Of a stretch of DNA of 52,486 nt, positions 23,562-32,224 are shown piece by piece. This stretch comes from Chitinophagales bacterium (lineage in GTDB: Bacteria > Bacteroidota > Bacteroidia > Chitinophagales > Saprospiraceae). The notes under the pieces were generated by a model, which searched no databases, was not told the DNA's origin, and saw only the letters and a list, made by a program, of their open reading frames with translations. A program made the translations under genes and the position numbers. The stretch spans positions 1-52,486 of the forward strand of contig JAAFIM010000022.1 of assembly GCA_013297745.1 (NCBI GenBank), in the 5' to 3' direction. The first letter of the stretch is position 1. Every line of letters starts with the position of its first letter.

Positions 23562-24692
23562 ATGAAATTTGAACTTTTAAAAACAGATACAGCCACCAAA
23601 GCCCGCGTAGGTAGCTTGGAAACGGCGCATGGGCTGATTGAAACGCCTATTTTTATGCCTGTGGGCACTTTAGCTACGGTAAAAGCTGTGCATCAGCGCG
23701 AATTGCAGGCTGATGTAAAAGCCCAGATTATTTTGGGCAATACTTATCACTTGTATTTACGCCCTGGTACAGATATTTTGACGAAAGCTGGAGGTTTGCA
23801 TCAATTTATGGGTTGGAATAAGCCCATTTTGACCGATAGCGGCGGTTATCAGGTGTTTTCATTAGCGCATCGGCGCAAAATCACCGAAGAGGGGGCAACT
23901 TTTGCCTCTCACATCGACGGCAGCAAGCATTTATTCACCCCTGAACGGGTTATGGATATAGAACGGGCTATAGGTGCGGATATAATTATGGCTTTTGACG
24001 AATGTACGCCCTATCCTTGCGAATATCGCTACGCCAAAAACTCTATGGAGATGACCCACCGTTGGTTGCAGCGTTGTTGGACACATTTCAACCAAACCGA
24101 GCCACTTTATGGTTACGAACAGGCACTATTTCCTATCGTGCAGGGTTCAGTGTACAAAGATTTGCGGGTGAAATCAGCCGAAACTATAGCCAATTACGAC
24201 AGCGTTGGCAACGCAATCGGGGGACTTTCTGTGGGCGAACCCGACCAAGATATGTACGAGATGGTGGAGTTGGTGAATGGAATTTTGCCCCAAAACAAAC
24301 CCCGTTATCTTATGGGGGTGGGTACGCCCATCAACATTTTGGAAAATATAGCTTTGGGGGTGGATATGTTCGACTGTGTAATGCCCACGCGCAACGCCCG
24401 CCACGGGTTGTTGTTCACCGCTCACGGCACTATCAATATCAAAAATGCCAAATGGAAGGCAGATTTTAGCCCTATAGATGCGGACGCGCCGAATGAAACC
24501 AGCCGTTTCCATACTAAGGCTTATTTGAGGCATCTTTTTTCTGTGGAGGAAATACTGGGGCAGCAAATTGCTACGTTACATAATCTAAGTTTTTATCTTT
24601 GGTTGGTCAAAACCGCCCGCCAAAAGCTGATAGAGGGAACTTTCGCCGAGTGGAAAACGCAAATGGTTAAGCAGATGAATAACCGCTTGTAG
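23562..24692 (+). CDS. tgt: tRNA-guanine transglycosylase
   Basis: Exchanges guanine 34 of GUN tRNAs for a queuine precursor. ATG at 23562 (MKFELLKTDTATKARVG) is preferred over the preceding TTG. Motifs: LGNTYHLYLRPG, the catalytic region LTDSGGYQVFS with its Asp, GGLSVGEP, and DMFDCVMPTRNARHG with the second catalytic Asp. In most bacteria three cysteines (CxCxxC) bind zinc before the AYLHHLF segment; here they read A-P-N-E-T-S, so all three are gone, while the histidine in LHNLSFYLW remains. I believe this loss is shared across Bacteroidota. Normal length. Confidence 0.97.
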   Translation: MKFELLKTDTATKARVGSLETAHGLIETPIFMPVGTLATVKAVHQRELQADVKAQIILGNTYHLYLRPGTDILTKAGGLHQFMGWNKPILTDSGGYQVFSLAHRRKITEEGATFASHIDGSKHLFTPERVMDIERAIGADIIMAFDECTPYPCEYRYAKNSMEMTHRWLQRCWTHFNQTEPLYGYEQALFPIVQGSVYKDLRVKSAETIANYDSVGNAIGGLSVGEPDQDMYEMVELVNGILPQNKPRYLMGVGTPINILENIALGVDMFDCVMPTRNARHGLLFTAHGTINIKNAKWKADFSPIDADAPNETSRFHTKAYLRHLFSVEEILGQQIATLHNLSFYLWLVKTARQKLIEGTFAEWKTQMVKQMNNRL

Positions 24693-24769
24693 TTATGGTT
24701 ACAAAATAAACCCTTTTGGTAAATAAATAAGTAACTGAACAAAATGGAAGTAATTTTTATGCTTCAGTA

Positions 24770-25062
24770 AAAACTTGGGTTTTGGAAATTTTCTTAACGG
24801 CTTGCGCCTAAAAATTTCTTTTCTTCGTACTTTTTTGATGGCAAAAAAGTACCAAAAAAGCCAACGCCAACGGCGAAGCCCTCCCGTAAGGAAAAAGGCG
24901 TTTTTGCTTGTATTTGCGCTGCAAATAAGCGCAAAACCGTTGCTATAAGCCGACGTTTTTTGCGTTGCAAAAAAGCTACGGCACTCGCTGCGCTCGGTTG
25001 GTCGTCTTTCCGCGACATACGCTGGTTTTGGCGTCGCACGGCGAAAATTTAGCTTTGCAAAT
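24770..25062. repeat. Dispersed hairpin repeat (family R), diverged copy
   Basis: Fills the 420-bp gap 24693-25113. The lead ttaacggcttgcgcctaaaa and the hairpin match copies at 2676 and 43742, but here the arms read gtacttttttg / caaaaaagtac: both sides gained a base, so pairing is kept. After gccaacgcc it departs into other GC-rich short palindromes (cgtttttgc, tttgcgctgcaaa, gacgttttttgcg). No credible gene. Confidence 0.75.
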
Positions 25063-25113
25063 CAATTTTTATAAATCAAATTGCCAAGCGTAACTACAGT
25101 AAATTATTAGCGT

Positions 25114-25818
25114 ATGAATAAGCTATTTTTATCCTTTATTTTTGCCCTTTTTATGGGGGTTAATTGTATACAAGCGCAAAAAACGATGAAAATTATCTAT
25201 GTTTACGATGCACTTTGCGGCTGGTGTTATGGTTTTTCGCCCGTAATGGAGCAGTTTGCAGCCAAACACAGCGCAGAAGCCGAATTTGTGGTGATTTCGG
25301 GGGGAATGGTTGTGGGGGAACGGATTGGGGCTATTGGCGAGGTTGCGCCTTATATCTCGTGGGCGTACAAAGAGGTAGAGAACCGCACAGGGGTGAAATT
25401 TGGGCAAAAATTCTTGGATGAGGTGCTGAAAGAGGGCAAAACTGTTTTCACGTCTATCCCCGCAGCTTGGGCTTTGAGCGCGTTCAAAACCTACCAACCA
25501 CAAAATAGTGTAGCTTTTGCTGCGCGTTTGCAAAAGGGGGTGTATTGGGACGGCACTGCGCCTTTAGATTATCAACATTATGGTAAAATGGCGGCTGAAT
25601 TTGGTATTAACGCTGAAGAGTTTGTACAAAAAATGCAAACCGAAGAAATTCAAAACTTAGCCAATCAAGATTTCAACTACTCCAACCAATTGGGCGTGCA
25701 GGGTTTTCCCGCCGTGTTTTTGGAAAAAAATGGCCAATATGTGTTCTTTGCCAACGGTTATATGGATTTAGCCAGCTTAGAAAAACAGTTTGAACAAGCC
25801 ATTTTAATGATAAAATAA
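25114..25818 (+). CDS. DsbA-family thiol-disulfide protein
   Basis: A 234-residue protein with a signal peptide (residues 1-21, ending IQAQ). The mature part starts MKIIYVYDALCGWCYGFSP: the CGWC active site on the first beta strand is characteristic of the DsbA/FrnE thioredoxin-like group. Near the end QGFPAVFLEKNG supplies the cis-proline loop (GFPA), and GYMDLASLEKQF follows. It probably makes, breaks or isomerises disulfides in the periplasm. A small lipoprotein gene follows after 45 bp. Confidence 0.9.
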   Translation: MNKLFLSFIFALFMGVNCIQAQKTMKIIYVYDALCGWCYGFSPVMEQFAAKHSAEAEFVVISGGMVVGERIGAIGEVAPYISWAYKEVENRTGVKFGQKFLDEVLKEGKTVFTSIPAAWALSAFKTYQPQNSVAFAARLQKGVYWDGTAPLDYQHYGKMAAEFGINAEEFVQKMQTEEIQNLANQDFNYSNQLGVQGFPAVFLEKNGQYVFFANGYMDLASLEKQFEQAILMIK

Positions 25819-25863
25819 GCGATTAATCAACTTTTTATAACCATTCCAATACAATTATCCCGT

Positions 25864-26112
25864 ATGAAAAATCCACTATTTTTGCTCATTTTGGCTGCAT
25901 TTTGCACCCTAATGGCTTGCAACAAAGGCCCACATTGTCCAGCCTACAACAGCGTACACAACACCAAAGATTATGGTTATAATCCCAACAACGCCAAACG
26001 CGCCAAAGAAGACAATAAAAAAGATATTGAAAAACGCAAAGATGCCGAACTCAATGCCAAGCCACCCAAAAGAAGCAATTCTACCAGCTTGTTTCCCAAA
26101 GGTATGCGCTAA
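25864..26112 (+). CDS. Small lipoprotein
   Basis: An 82-residue protein with lipobox LMACN (Cys19 lipidated), one more Cys nearby and then a lysine-rich, probably disordered tail (NNAKRAKEDNKKDIEKRKDA). No domain recognised. It lies 45 bp after the DsbA-like gene and before a strong terminator, so both are probably co-transcribed; the second Cys could be a DsbA-like substrate, but that is speculation. Confidence 0.72.
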   Translation: MKNPLFLLILAAFCTLMACNKGPHCPAYNSVHNTKDYGYNPNNAKRAKEDNKKDIEKRKDAELNAKPPKRSNSTSLFPKGMR

Positions 26113-26118
26113 AAGCCA

Positions 26119-26156
26119 AAAAAACCTCTACTTAATCAAAGTAGAGGTTTTTTTTA
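26119..26156. terminator. Bidirectional intrinsic terminator
   Basis: Perfect 11-bp stem aaaacctctac / gtagaggtttt, flanked by A and T runs; shared by the small lipoprotein gene and the convergent gene, whose stop overlaps its edge. Confidence 0.9.
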
Positions 26157-26558
26157 TTTGCCTGTTTCCCAAGCGCGTTTGATATAAAAGCGAATGAGTA
26201 TGATTTGCCCGTCGGATTTGGCAGCTATGCGGATTTCTTCATTTGCAATATCAATAAAATAAACATATTCATTGCCTACATCACTAGTCACTTTCAATTC
26301 TACAATCCCAGATTCGTCTTCAGATTTACTCTCCACATAATAAGCAGATTTCATCGTTTCGGTGGTGTGGGTAATCATCGTCATATCCGCGTTGATTCTA
26401 AACAAAGAATTATCTTCTATTTTATCGCAGATGTCAAATTTTTCCGTTTCCTCGTTGTAAAGGCAAGTTTCGCGGTAGTTGCAACTTACATTGATTTGGG
26501 CTTGGATTTGTACTAAAGTGCATAAGAACAGACCCAAAGTAAGCAAGAGTTTCATCAT
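26154..26558 (-). CDS. Hypothetical secreted protein
   Basis: About 134 residues from MMKLLLTLGLFLCTLVQIQAQ, which forms a clean signal peptide; 13 upstream codons are dropped. The mature part contains CNYRETCLYNEETEKFDICDK with three cysteines, then alternating beta-like segments (GIVELKVTSDVGNEYVYFID). I recognise no family. Probably periplasmic. Converges on the DsbA-lipoprotein unit and shares its terminator. Confidence 0.7.
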   Translation of the reverse strand: MMKLLLTLGLFLCTLVQIQAQINVSCNYRETCLYNEETEKFDICDKIEDNSLFRINADMTMITHTTETMKSAYYVESKSEDESGIVELKVTSDVGNEYVYFIDIANEEIRIAAKSDGQIILIRFYIKRAWETGK

Positions 26559-26666
26559 AATGGTAAAAAATTTTGGTAAAGAAATTATTTTTGTCAAAAC
26601 TCATCTACAGCAAAAAACGTTCCAAAATTAACGATTTGTTAATAAAAAGCTAAAAAAAAATTTATT

Positions 26667-27554
26667 TTAATACGGATTAACATCGCTGATGATAGCCACC
26701 AAAAAACGCTCTAATTTTTTCTTAATTTCTTTTTCTATCTGTCGGCTATATATTGTTAAGGTGTATTGAAATTTGAGTTGTACAAAATCATATTTAATCT
26801 GTTTGACACTAAGCCGAAAACTGTTCATATCTATATCGTTGTGAAATTCGCTGATATGCGCCACCAATTCCGCTTCAAAATCGTCTATATTTTTGACCAA
26901 ATCCCAACGCAGTTCGAAGTTGATAATCGTTTTTTTTGTGCCTCGTTTGGTGTGGTTGATGATGTTGCTGCCAAAAACGGTATTATTGGGGATATAAATA
27001 ACCTCGTCGTCATCTGTGAGTAGCACAACGCGGGTCAAATTCATATCAATAATTTTTCCCACAGTGCCACCGCCTATTTCTACATAATCGCCAACGGAGG
27101 CTTCTTCCGAAAAAGCCAAAATCATCCCGCTGATAATACTGCCCACATAATCTTTGCTCAATACAGCCAAAGCCGCAGCTACTATGCTTATAGAGGTGAA
27201 AAAAGTGCTGAAATTTAAACCAAAAAGGGATAAAATGGTGCTCAAAGAGGCGCCAACTACTATTAAATAATAGATATTGCCCATTCCTATCATCAAGTTG
27301 TCGGTTCGGGTGGGTTTATAACCGCGCTTTTCTCGATAAATATATTCGCTGACTTGTCGTATATTGTCTATGGTGAGCAGAAAAATTAAAAAATTGCAGA
27401 TAATATCCACTTTTTCTAAGGGGAAAGACAATCGGGCAAAAACTTGGTGCTCGCTAATTTTGCTAACAATAAGCAAAGCCAAAGCCAATACTTCAGTCCA
27501 ATGTATGTGGGTTTTAATCCCTTTTAAGATGCGCACAAAATCTGATATAGCCAT
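26667..27554 (-). CDS. MscS-family mechanosensitive channel
   Basis: A 295-residue protein with three or four membrane helices and a cytoplasmic beta domain. The pore helix and following strand are visible as SIVAAALAVLSKDYVGSIIS, then SVGDYVEIGGGTVGKIIDMN and VIYIPNNTVF, all typical of MscS. These channels open under membrane tension and release solutes during osmotic downshock. It is shorter than multi-domain MscK-type proteins and slightly longer than E. coli MscS. Single gene. Confidence 0.92.
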   Translation of the reverse strand: MAISDFVRILKGIKTHIHWTEVLALALLIVSKISEHQVFARLSFPLEKVDIICNFLIFLLTIDNIRQVSEYIYREKRGYKPTRTDNLMIGMGNIYYLIVVGASLSTILSLFGLNFSTFFTSISIVAAALAVLSKDYVGSIISGMILAFSEEASVGDYVEIGGGTVGKIIDMNLTRVVLLTDDDEVIYIPNNTVFGSNIINHTKRGTKKTIINFELRWDLVKNIDDFEAELVAHISEFHNDIDMNSFRLSVKQIKYDFVQLKFQYTLTIYSRQIEKEIKKKLERFLVAIISDVNPY

Positions 27555-27590
27555 AAATAAAAAATTGCTAAAGTTGAGGATTAAACATTA

Positions 27591-27627
27591 AAAAAACCCG
27601 TTAGTACTAAGCCTAACAGGTTTTTGT
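27591..27627 (-). terminator. Terminator after the Bax-inhibitor-1 gene
   Basis: On the minus strand aacctgttag / ctaacgggtt pair with one mismatch, followed by a T run. Confidence 0.75.
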
Positions 27628-27659
27628 TTTTTATAAATTGATAAATGCAATCGCTAAAA

Positions 27660-28448
27660 TTAGTCGCGGAATTTGCTCAACAAACGCAATAATTCAACAT
27701 ACAACCAAGCCAAAGTTACCAATAAACCTACTGCTGATACCCATTCCATATATTTGGGAGCTTGGTATTCTTCCCCTTTTTCAAAACTTTCAAAGTCAAT
27801 GATTAGGTTAAGCGCAGCTACCACCACAATAACCAAACTTACCAAGATGCCAATAGGTCCGCCAGAGTGTAAATAAGGCATAGATACACCAAACATACCG
27901 ATTACAAAACTCACCAAGTACAAAGCCATAATAGACATAGTGGCAGTAACGAGGATGGATTTGAACCGTTCGGTAGGCTGTATAATTTTTAATTTGTATG
28001 CCGCCAACATAACCGCCAAGCACAAGCCCGTGAGGGTAAGGGCGTTGAAAACAATCCCGCCACCAAATTTATTGGCATAAGCCATAGAAATAATCCCTAA
28101 GACCAAGCCTTCCAATACAGCATATACAGGCGCTAATGTACCCGCGCTTTGAGGGCGAGAGTATACAAAATAAGAGACTATAGCAGCAGCTATAGCACCA
28201 ATAAGGACTACAGGGAAAACAGCAGCTCCCAACATATAAGGAATTTGCCAACCCACTATAGCGGATACAAACATAATCGCGGTAAGGATTAGTGTTTTGT
28301 TGACAGCCCCTTGTACGGTCATCACCCCTTCTGTGCGCACCAATTCGGCAACTTCTGGGTCTTGATAAGCCTCTTGTGCGCTTTGGGCGTAGCGTTCTTC
28401 GTTCATAAAAGGATTGGACGAGTTGAAAAAACGATTTCTGTCGCTCAT
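27660..28448 (-). CDS. Bax inhibitor-1/YccA family membrane protein
   Basis: A 262-residue protein with about seven membrane helices. After a soluble N-terminus (DRNRFFNSSNPFMNEERYAQ) it shows MTVQGAVNKTLILTAIMFVS, the usual entry into the first helix, and later NLIIDFESFEKG with the acidic residues typical of the family, then YMEWVSAVGLLVTLAWLY. Bacterial relatives (YetJ/BsYetJ) conduct calcium in a pH-dependent manner; that role is inferred only. Single gene with its own terminator. Confidence 0.92.
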   Translation of the reverse strand: MSDRNRFFNSSNPFMNEERYAQSAQEAYQDPEVAELVRTEGVMTVQGAVNKTLILTAIMFVSAIVGWQIPYMLGAAVFPVVLIGAIAAAIVSYFVYSRPQSAGTLAPVYAVLEGLVLGIISMAYANKFGGGIVFNALTLTGLCLAVMLAAYKLKIIQPTERFKSILVTATMSIMALYLVSFVIGMFGVSMPYLHSGGPIGILVSLVIVVVAALNLIIDFESFEKGEEYQAPKYMEWVSAVGLLVTLAWLYVELLRLLSKFRD

Positions 28449-28542
28449 AATGTTTGAATATTTAGTTTTAAAAAAATGTGAATTTTATGTTTTATAATAC
28501 AACCATTAAACCAAAAAAAATAAAAAAAGTTCCAAAAAAAAA

Positions 28543-28887
28543 TTACTTATGGAATGATTGGCTAACTTCTATCAATCCCACTATGTTTTGGTTAAATTCT
28601 TCCAACTCTTCAGCTGGCACCCACAATTCGTCGTGGATTTTGTCCCCTACATTTTGTACCTTAAATTTGGCTAAATACTCATTTTTTACCGCAAATTTGC
28701 ACACAAAACCAGCCCCGTAAGCGGGAACGTTCCATTTTTGGCAAATTTCAACCGCATAAGCTTCGTTCATCACTGGATAAAAAATAGGCTGTTCGGGCAA
28801 GCGTGGGGGGAACTTTCTCCAGTCGCTCACAGCTATCAAATCCAATTCGGATTGATTTACGGGTCTGTACAAATAAGTTGTTTCCAT
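28543..28887 (-). CDS. Small conserved protein (often labelled ADP-ribosylation/crystallin J1)
   Basis: A 114-residue soluble protein. The pattern TTYLYRPVNQSELDLI, WRKFPPRLPEQPIFYPV, and ELWVPAEELEEFNQNIVGLI matches a small family I remember under the label ADP-ribosylation/crystallin J1. That label does not prove a function; the protein is too short to be an ADP-ribosyl hydrolase. It starts 27 bp after the second LRR gene and is probably the last gene of the LRR unit. Confidence 0.7.
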   Translation of the reverse strand: METTYLYRPVNQSELDLIAVSDWRKFPPRLPEQPIFYPVMNEAYAVEICQKWNVPAYGAGFVCKFAVKNEYLAKFKVQNVGDKIHDELWVPAEELEEFNQNIVGLIEVSQSFHK

Positions 28888-28914
28888 ACTTAATGTTTTT
28901 TTTATTGGTTTATT

Positions 28915-30435
28915 TTACTCAAAAACGATGTTCGTATTGGGCAAAGCCGCGCGCAATTTTTCCTGTTCGCTGTTGCTGATTTGATTGTCTAATAAATCCA
29001 AATTTTGTAAATTTTTCATCAAAAACAAACATTTGGGGATTTCTGTGAAAAGGTTATTGGATAAATCCAAACTAGTTAATTGGCTTAAATTGGCTAAACT
29101 ATCGGGCAAATTGCTTAATTGATTATCGGATAGGTCTAAATCCGTCAACGTGGACAAATTACCTAATTCATCAGGCACAGCCAATAATTGATTGCGTTCC
29201 AAATTCAACCATTTTATAGCGGAAAGTTGTCCTATATTGTCGGGCAAACTGGTCAAAACATTATCGCTAAGGCTTAAATTTTGTAATTTTTGCAATTTGT
29301 TGATGCTTGGGCTTAAAGCCGAAAAACCACAGTGAGAAGCGTATAAATCGGTCAAATTTTCTAATTCGCCAATACTTTCGGGGAAATTTATCAATTCGTT
29401 GTCGTTCAAATCCAACCAAGTCAAGGCGCGTAAGTGGGCGAAATTAGCAGGCAATTCGGTCAAATCGTTGTCGGATAAATCCAACCATTGCAAGCGTTTT
29501 AAGTTGCCTATAGTTTCGGGTAAAGTGCTTAGCCTTGTGGCGGTCAAATCCAATTCTTCTAAGTGAGAAAGCGACAACAAAACGGGTGGAAATTCGCCCA
29601 ATGGGTTATGTTCTACGTTGATTTTTAATAAATTATGTAAATCGGCTAACTCATTTGGTAAGCCTTTTAGCTGATTTTGGTGCAAATCTAAAAACTGTAA
29701 ATTGCTTAATTTTCCCAACTCTGCGGGCAAATTTTCTAACCCATTTTCGCTCAAATCCAACCATTCCAAGCTGCTTAAATTGCCTATAGCTGGGGCTAAT
29801 TTTTGCAAATTGGTAGCGGTTAAATCCAACTCTTGCAAGTTTTTCAACCCAAAAAGGGAAGGATGCCAACTATCGAAGGGATTATTTTCCAAATTCAGAT
29901 GTTTTAACGCTTGCAAAAGGCTAAAATCGCCCAATGCGGACAAAGAATTATTAGCCAAAGACAAAAACTCCAACTTGTATAATTGTGAAATTGCAGCGGG
30001 GAATTTTTCCAATTGGTTGTAAGCCAAAGACAATTTTTGCAAATTTTGCAACCCCGCAAACGTCGCTGGCAAAACACTTAGCGAGTTAGATTTCAAATCC
30101 AACCAACCCAAATGGTTTAAGTTGCCAAAATTTTCGGGCAAATTTGTTAATTCGTTATTGGACAAATCTAACCAGCCCAATAGTTGCAATTGGTCAAAAT
30201 CTGTGGGTAATTTGCTAAAAAAATTGTCAGAAATGTCCAAAACCGCCAACTTAGAGCAAGCCAACACCACTGAAGGAAAGGCTGAAAAACTATTGTTTTC
30301 CAAATTTAATCTTGTCAATTGGGTCAATTTGCTTATTTCTTCAGGCAATTGGTTGAGGTATTGACCCGATAAATCTGCCATTTCAGCGCTGGGATTTTGT
30401 AGAAGCTCTTGAAGGGCAGGGTTTATAGTTTCCAT
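28915..30435 (-). CDS. Leucine-rich-repeat protein (506 aa)
   Basis: Almost wholly built of about 20 LRRs of exactly 23 residues, pattern LxxLPxxIGxLxxLxWLDLSxNx. No signal peptide, membrane helix, kinase, Roc or E3 ligase domain, so it is probably cytoplasmic. Within the array every fourth repeat begins LDLTAT (for example LDLTATNLQKL and LDLTATRLSTL, 92 residues apart), and LNLENNPF/INVEHNPL recur in step. The short N-terminal cap (METINPALQELLQNPSAEM) resembles that of the neighbouring LRR protein. It is likely a protein-binding scaffold. It lies 51 bp after the upstream LRR gene, probably its duplicate. Confidence 0.9.
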   Translation of the reverse strand: METINPALQELLQNPSAEMADLSGQYLNQLPEEISKLTQLTRLNLENNSFSAFPSVVLACSKLAVLDISDNFFSKLPTDFDQLQLLGWLDLSNNELTNLPENFGNLNHLGWLDLKSNSLSVLPATFAGLQNLQKLSLAYNQLEKFPAAISQLYKLEFLSLANNSLSALGDFSLLQALKHLNLENNPFDSWHPSLFGLKNLQELDLTATNLQKLAPAIGNLSSLEWLDLSENGLENLPAELGKLSNLQFLDLHQNQLKGLPNELADLHNLLKINVEHNPLGEFPPVLLSLSHLEELDLTATRLSTLPETIGNLKRLQWLDLSDNDLTELPANFAHLRALTWLDLNDNELINFPESIGELENLTDLYASHCGFSALSPSINKLQKLQNLSLSDNVLTSLPDNIGQLSAIKWLNLERNQLLAVPDELGNLSTLTDLDLSDNQLSNLPDSLANLSQLTSLDLSNNLFTEIPKCLFLMKNLQNLDLLDNQISNSEQEKLRAALPNTNIVFE

Positions 30436-30486
30436 TTTTGGTTGAATTTTGATTGGTTTAATTTATTTGTTTTGAAAACGAAAATT

Positions 30487-32148
30487 TTAGTAAAAATATA
30501 CGCTGGTTTTGGGTAGCCACTGGCGAATTTTTATTTTCTCTTCGTTGGATAGCGGATTACCTTCCAAAAATAATTCTTGTAAAGTATCTTTCATATCTTG
30601 GATAGCTTCAGGCAGTTTTTTCAGCCGATTGTTGCGTAAGTCCAACCAGATTAAATTTTTCATCTCCGATATTTGCTCTGGGATATTTTTAAGCGCATTA
30701 TCAGACAAATCTAATTCGGTTAAATTGGGTATTTGACACACTATAGTTGGAAATTCATCAAAACTATTCCTTTCTAAATTAAGCCAAGTTAGTTTGGCCA
30801 ATTTTTTGAACGAAGTGGGCAAATTATTCAATTGGTTGTTGGATAAATCCAATCTTTGCAATTTTTTCAACCCGACAATGTCAGCCTTGACCTCCAAAAT
30901 TAGGTTGTAAGCCAAATATAATTCTTTCAAATTTTTGAGTTGGCTGATATTTCCCCCAAAAGCAAAGAGTTGATTGTGGCGCAAATCCAACCATTCCAAA
31001 ACGGGTAATTCACAAAGGGACAAAGGGGCGTCAGTAAAATTATTTTCCGAAAGGTCTAACCAAACCAATTTTTTCAGATTGGCAAATTCTGCGGGCAAAA
31101 TCGCGATTTGAGTAGCGGTTAAATCCAATTTTTCTAAGTTTAACAAGCCACAAACTGCGTCAGGAAGTTCAGAAAATGGATTGTTTTCTATGTTTAGATA
31201 TTTTAACGCTTGCAAATTGGCTACAGATAGGGGCAAAAATGTCAATTCGTTATTTCTCGAGTCCAACCATTCCAAGTTTTGCAAATCACCCAAGCTATCG
31301 GGTAGTTCTTTCAAATCATTTTCGGATAAATCCAACCAAGTGAGTTGTTTTAACCCGCCAAAATTATCAGGCAATAGTTTTAAATCTGTATTCGTTAAGT
31401 CCAATTCGCGCAGGCTTGACAAATTGCACACACAAGCGGGCAGACGAGAAAGGGGATTGTGTTCTAGGTTTAGATGCTGTAAATCAACCAATTTTTCAAA
31501 CTCTTTGGGTAATTTTTGCAGTTGGTTTTGGCTACAGTCCAACCAAGTGAGCGACAACAAGTTGGCAAATTCAGCAGGCAGTTGTGTTATAGAATTGTCG
31601 GACAAATCCAACCAAGTTAGGGTTTTGAGTTGGCCAATCGCGCCGGGCAAAGTTGTTAATCGGGTACAACTAAGGTCGAGTTCTCGTAAATTTGCTAAAT
31701 TACAAATTGCTAAAGGTAAATCTGTTAAAGGATTTTTTTCTATATTTAGGGTTTGCAAATTGGTCAATTGTGCAAATTCAGCAGGCAAATGCTTTATTTT
31801 ATTATTGTTCAAATCCAGCCAAAGCAAAGCGGTTAGTTCAGCTATTTGAGGTTCAATTTTAAATAGTTGATTGCCAGAACAATCTAATCGTTGTAATTTT
31901 TTCAAACCAAAAACTGCAGCTGGAATTTGGTCAAAATCGTTATTTTCTATGTTGAGTAACAATAAATTGACTAAATTTCCTAACCAATCAGGCAGCGAGT
32001 CTAGTTCGTTGTCAGCTACATTGAGCCGCAACAAATGGGTTGCTTGCGATAATTCGGGCGGCAATTTGCTCAAATCCATATCGCTTAAATCTAGCTCTTC
32101 AGGCGGATTGCTTTGTTGGAGCGAGGCGATTAACTGCTTGACATTCAT
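30487..32148 (-). CDS. Leucine-rich-repeat protein (553 aa)
   Basis: About 22 LRRs of 23 residues follow a short cap (MNVKQLIASLQQSNPPEELD). From residue 134 the repeats come in sets of four (92 residues): a NIEKNPL type, a LDLSCTRL type lacking the usual Asn, a LDLSDNS type and a LDCSQNQ type. Sets start near residues 134, 226 and 318. The array ends with LFLEGNPLSNEEKIKI and a short cap. No export signal or catalytic domain. It is second in a minus-strand unit after an unknown protein (76-bp gap). Function unknown; binding of a partner protein is the natural guess. Confidence 0.9.
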   Translation of the reverse strand: MNVKQLIASLQQSNPPEELDLSDMDLSKLPPELSQATHLLRLNVADNELDSLPDWLGNLVNLLLLNIENNDFDQIPAAVFGLKKLQRLDCSGNQLFKIEPQIAELTALLWLDLNNNKIKHLPAEFAQLTNLQTLNIEKNPLTDLPLAICNLANLRELDLSCTRLTTLPGAIGQLKTLTWLDLSDNSITQLPAEFANLLSLTWLDCSQNQLQKLPKEFEKLVDLQHLNLEHNPLSRLPACVCNLSSLRELDLTNTDLKLLPDNFGGLKQLTWLDLSENDLKELPDSLGDLQNLEWLDSRNNELTFLPLSVANLQALKYLNIENNPFSELPDAVCGLLNLEKLDLTATQIAILPAEFANLKKLVWLDLSENNFTDAPLSLCELPVLEWLDLRHNQLFAFGGNISQLKNLKELYLAYNLILEVKADIVGLKKLQRLDLSNNQLNNLPTSFKKLAKLTWLNLERNSFDEFPTIVCQIPNLTELDLSDNALKNIPEQISEMKNLIWLDLRNNRLKKLPEAIQDMKDTLQELFLEGNPLSNEEKIKIRQWLPKTSVYFY

Positions 32149-32224
32149 AATAATATAGAATAAATATAAATATAAAAGAGGGCTAAAATGGGGCTAAAAA
32201 GTGAAATTTTGGGTGGAAATTTTT

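Noticed and set aside
23562-24692. Tgt as a pseudogene because of missing zinc ligands
   Set aside because: Full length, both catalytic aspartates and all other motifs are intact, and the loss appears shared in the phylum.
24794-25039. Minus-strand open frame of 81 codons
   Set aside because: It falls within the dispersed R repeat, has no homologous frame in the other copies and no start context.
28915-32148. LRR proteins as secreted E3 ligase effectors (IpaH-like)
   Set aside because: No C-terminal catalytic domain and no secretion signal; both proteins are LRR almost end to end.
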